Position numbers and translations under genes: made by a program | Notes under the pieces: generated by a model | The model's input: the letters and a program-made list of their open reading frames with translations, nothing else | Database searches by the model: none | What the model was told of the DNA's origin: nothing | Shown: in pieces, positions 5,998 to 7,340 of the stretch | How the letters are laid out: each line of letters starts with the position of its first letter | Numbering within the stretch: the stretch's first letter is position 1 | NCBI GenBank assembly: GCA_018065815.1 | Contig: JAGHSP010000398.1 | Coordinates: 1-7,340, forward strand | Direction: 5' to 3' | Length of the DNA: 7,340 nucleotides | Origin: Candidatus Sodaliphilus limicaballi | GTDB lineage: Bacteria; Bacteroidota; Bacteroidia; Bacteroidales; Muribaculaceae

Positions 5998-7340
5998 TTA
6001 TTGCTCAAACAGCTTGTTGAATTCTTCAACGCTCACGGTCTTCTCATCGAGAGTAACAGCATTCTGGATCTGTGCGAAGATCTTGTCTTCCATTGCACGA
6101 TTTGTGATCTCGTTATTGTACTTCTCGTCCTCGAGAATGCGGTGTGCATAGTCTTCAAGAGTGTCTTGAGGCACATTGGGCATACCATACTGTGCGAACT
6201 GCTGAGCGGCGAAGTAGCGAGCCAGGCGAAGTTTGTCCTCTGTCTCAACCTTCAAGGCAAAATTCTTAGCAACTTTCTCCTTGATGAGATGCCATTGCAA
6301 TTGAGCCTTTGTCTTGGGGAAGTCCTCCTCAATCTTTGCGGGATCAGCATTCTCTTCACGAGCAGCGAGGAAACGCTTCAAGAAGTCCTCGGGCAGTTCA
6401 AGGTCGCCAACCACGCCCTTGAGCACTGTCTCGGCATCAAGAGTGAAGCGGTAATTGCTATCGTTCTTTAATTGAGCAGCAAGCATTTCCTTAACCTTAG
6501 CGAAATATTCTTCCTCAGTCTTTGCCTCATCCTTGCCAAGCACATTGTCGAAGAGTTCCTGATCGAGAGCAGCATCCTCGTTAACAAGTATCTCCTCAAC
6601 GACAAACTTGAAGTCACTCTTCACGTCGGCCTGCTCCTTATCTATATTTAGAAGAGCTGAAAGTTCAGTCACGTTACCGTCAACCGAAGCGTTGGGGTTG
6701 TAAACCACGCCGTCGCCAACCTTTGCACCGACAAACTTTTTCTTCTCATCTTCGTTCTTGAGATATAAGGGGCAGATAACGGTCTTCTCAACCTTAATAC
6801 CATCTTCGAGTTCAGCACCTTCGGCGTTGAGCTCAACGAGAGAACCGCGAAGGAGAGAATCTTCTTCAGCAACTTCACCAGCAACCTGCTTGCCGTAACG
6901 TTTGCGGAAGTTTTTGTCCTGGTTCTGAACCATTTCGTCGGTAACTTCAATATTATAGTAAGGAACCTTTACGTCCTTGTCGAGCTTAAGCTCAAATTCG
7001 GGAGCAAGACCAAGCTCGAATTTGAACTCAAAGTCTTTCTGACCTTTAAGATCGATGGGGCCATCATTGATGGGCATGGGTTCGCCAAGCAGATCAATCT
7101 TGTTGTCAACGATATATTGTGTGAAAGCACGTCCAACCATACGGTCAAGAACCTCGCTCAATACTTGTTCACCATAGAATTTCTTCAACAATCCAGCAGG
7201 TACATGACCAGGACGGAAACCTTTAATAGGACGCTTCATGCCCACTTCAGCAAGGCTTTTTTTCACGTCGTTCTTGTAGTCTTCTTCAACAATTGACACT
7301 GTAATTTTAGCGTTTACATTGCCAATCTTTTCAAAATTTA
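5998..7340 (-). CDS. tig: Trigger factor, 5' end beyond the window
   Basis: Trigger factor is the ribosome-bound chaperone that shields nascent chains at the exit tunnel. The reading frame is open to the window edge and 446 complete codons are visible. A GTG at 7299 is an internal valine, not the start: 13 in-frame upstream codons (NFEKIGNVNAKIT) supply the usual first strand, and the next codon ends in TA, compatible with Val. The true start is probably about two codons beyond 7340. In visible numbering the N-terminal ribosome-binding domain spans about 1-125 with signature GFRPGHVP (40-47), in the place of E. coli GFRKGKVP. The PPIase-position segment (about 158-255) is poorly conserved and lacks the FKBP-type PGFE motif. 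The C-terminal helical chaperone arms run from about 255 to 446. The gene is followed by a strong terminator, so it is probably not co-transcribed with clpP, although tig-clpP-clpX is a widely conserved order. Confidence 0.95.
   Translation of the reverse strand, partial: NFEKIGNVNAKITVSIVEEDYKNDVKKSLAEVGMKRPIKGFRPGHVPAGLLKKFYGEQVLSEVLDRMVGRAFTQYIVDNKIDLLGEPMPINDGPIDLKGQKDFEFKFELGLAPEFELKLDKDVKVPYYNIEVTDEMVQNQDKNFRKRYGKQVAGEVAEEDSLLRGSLVELNAEGAELEDGIKVEKTVICPLYLKNEDEKKKFVGAKVGDGVVYNPNASVDGNVTELSALLNIDKEQADVKSDFKFVVEEILVNEDAALDQELFDNVLGKDEAKTEEEYFAKVKEMLAAQLKNDSNYRFTLDAETVLKGVVGDLELPEDFLKRFLAAREENADPAKIEEDFPKTKAQLQWHLIKEKVAKNFALKVETEDKLRLARYFAAQQFAQYGMPNVPQDTLEDYAHRILEDEKYNNEITNRAMEDKIFAQIQNAVTLDEKTVSVEEFNKLFEQ

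Noticed and set aside
5826..6020. Plus-strand 64-codon frame crossing the tig-clpP gap, partly hydrophobic
   Set aside because: It runs through the clpP start, the A/T tracts and the tig terminator hairpin; the hydrophobicity comes from T-rich codons, so a real membrane peptide is unlikely.
6001..6471. 156-codon plus-strand frame opposite tig
   Set aside because: It is entirely antisense to the trigger factor C-terminal domain, has no family resemblance, and no promoter match precedes it.
1..7340. CRISPR array, insertion sequence, tRNA/rRNA or a new defence-type system
   Set aside because: No regular repeats, transposase, target-site duplications or structured RNA gene are visible; all five genes are standard housekeeping genes.

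Overview
The window holds five housekeeping genes, all on the minus strand. In transcription order (right to left) they are tig (trigger factor, 5' end cut off by the window edge), clpP, clpX, recQ and guaB. Coding sequence fills nearly everything. The largest gaps are 136 and 174 bases, and there is no sign of mobile DNA, CRISPR or RNA genes.

The organism is most likely a member of the Bacteroidota, probably order Bacteroidales. Two intergenic regions carry the Bacteroidota -7 promoter hexamer-like motif TAnnTTTG, one of them with a TTTG -33 box at the usual spacing. Shine-Dalgarno sequences are absent, and the regions before the start codons are A/T-rich. ClpP has the longer leader seen in this phylum, RecQ has a roughly 120-residue C-terminal extension, and trigger factor has a strongly divergent PPIase domain. 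Placement below order level is not supported by anything decisive here.

Layout: positions 5998-7340 are tig, ended by a strong rho-independent terminator (5942-5975). Positions 5862-5941 hold a likely clpP promoter. clpP (5187-5861) and clpX (3944-5179) are separated by 7 bases and recQ (1714-3894) follows after 49 bases, so clpP-clpX-recQ looks like one transcription unit. The 174-base gap 1540-1713 contains a good guaB promoter and an unusual concentration of palindromes and inverted repeats. guaB (67-1539) ends near the left edge, followed by a small hairpin.

Functionally, trigger factor folds nascent chains at the ribosome exit, and ClpXP unfolds and degrades tagged or damaged proteins, which makes a protein quality-control cluster. 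RecQ (DNA repair helicase) and GuaB (guanine nucleotide synthesis) are neighbours without an obvious biochemical link to it. I found no new biological system. The points most worth a second look are regulatory: a 10-bp palindrome, AGTTTAAACT, that occurs both at the clpX-recQ junction and over the guaB -33 box, and the inverted repeats around the guaB promoter.
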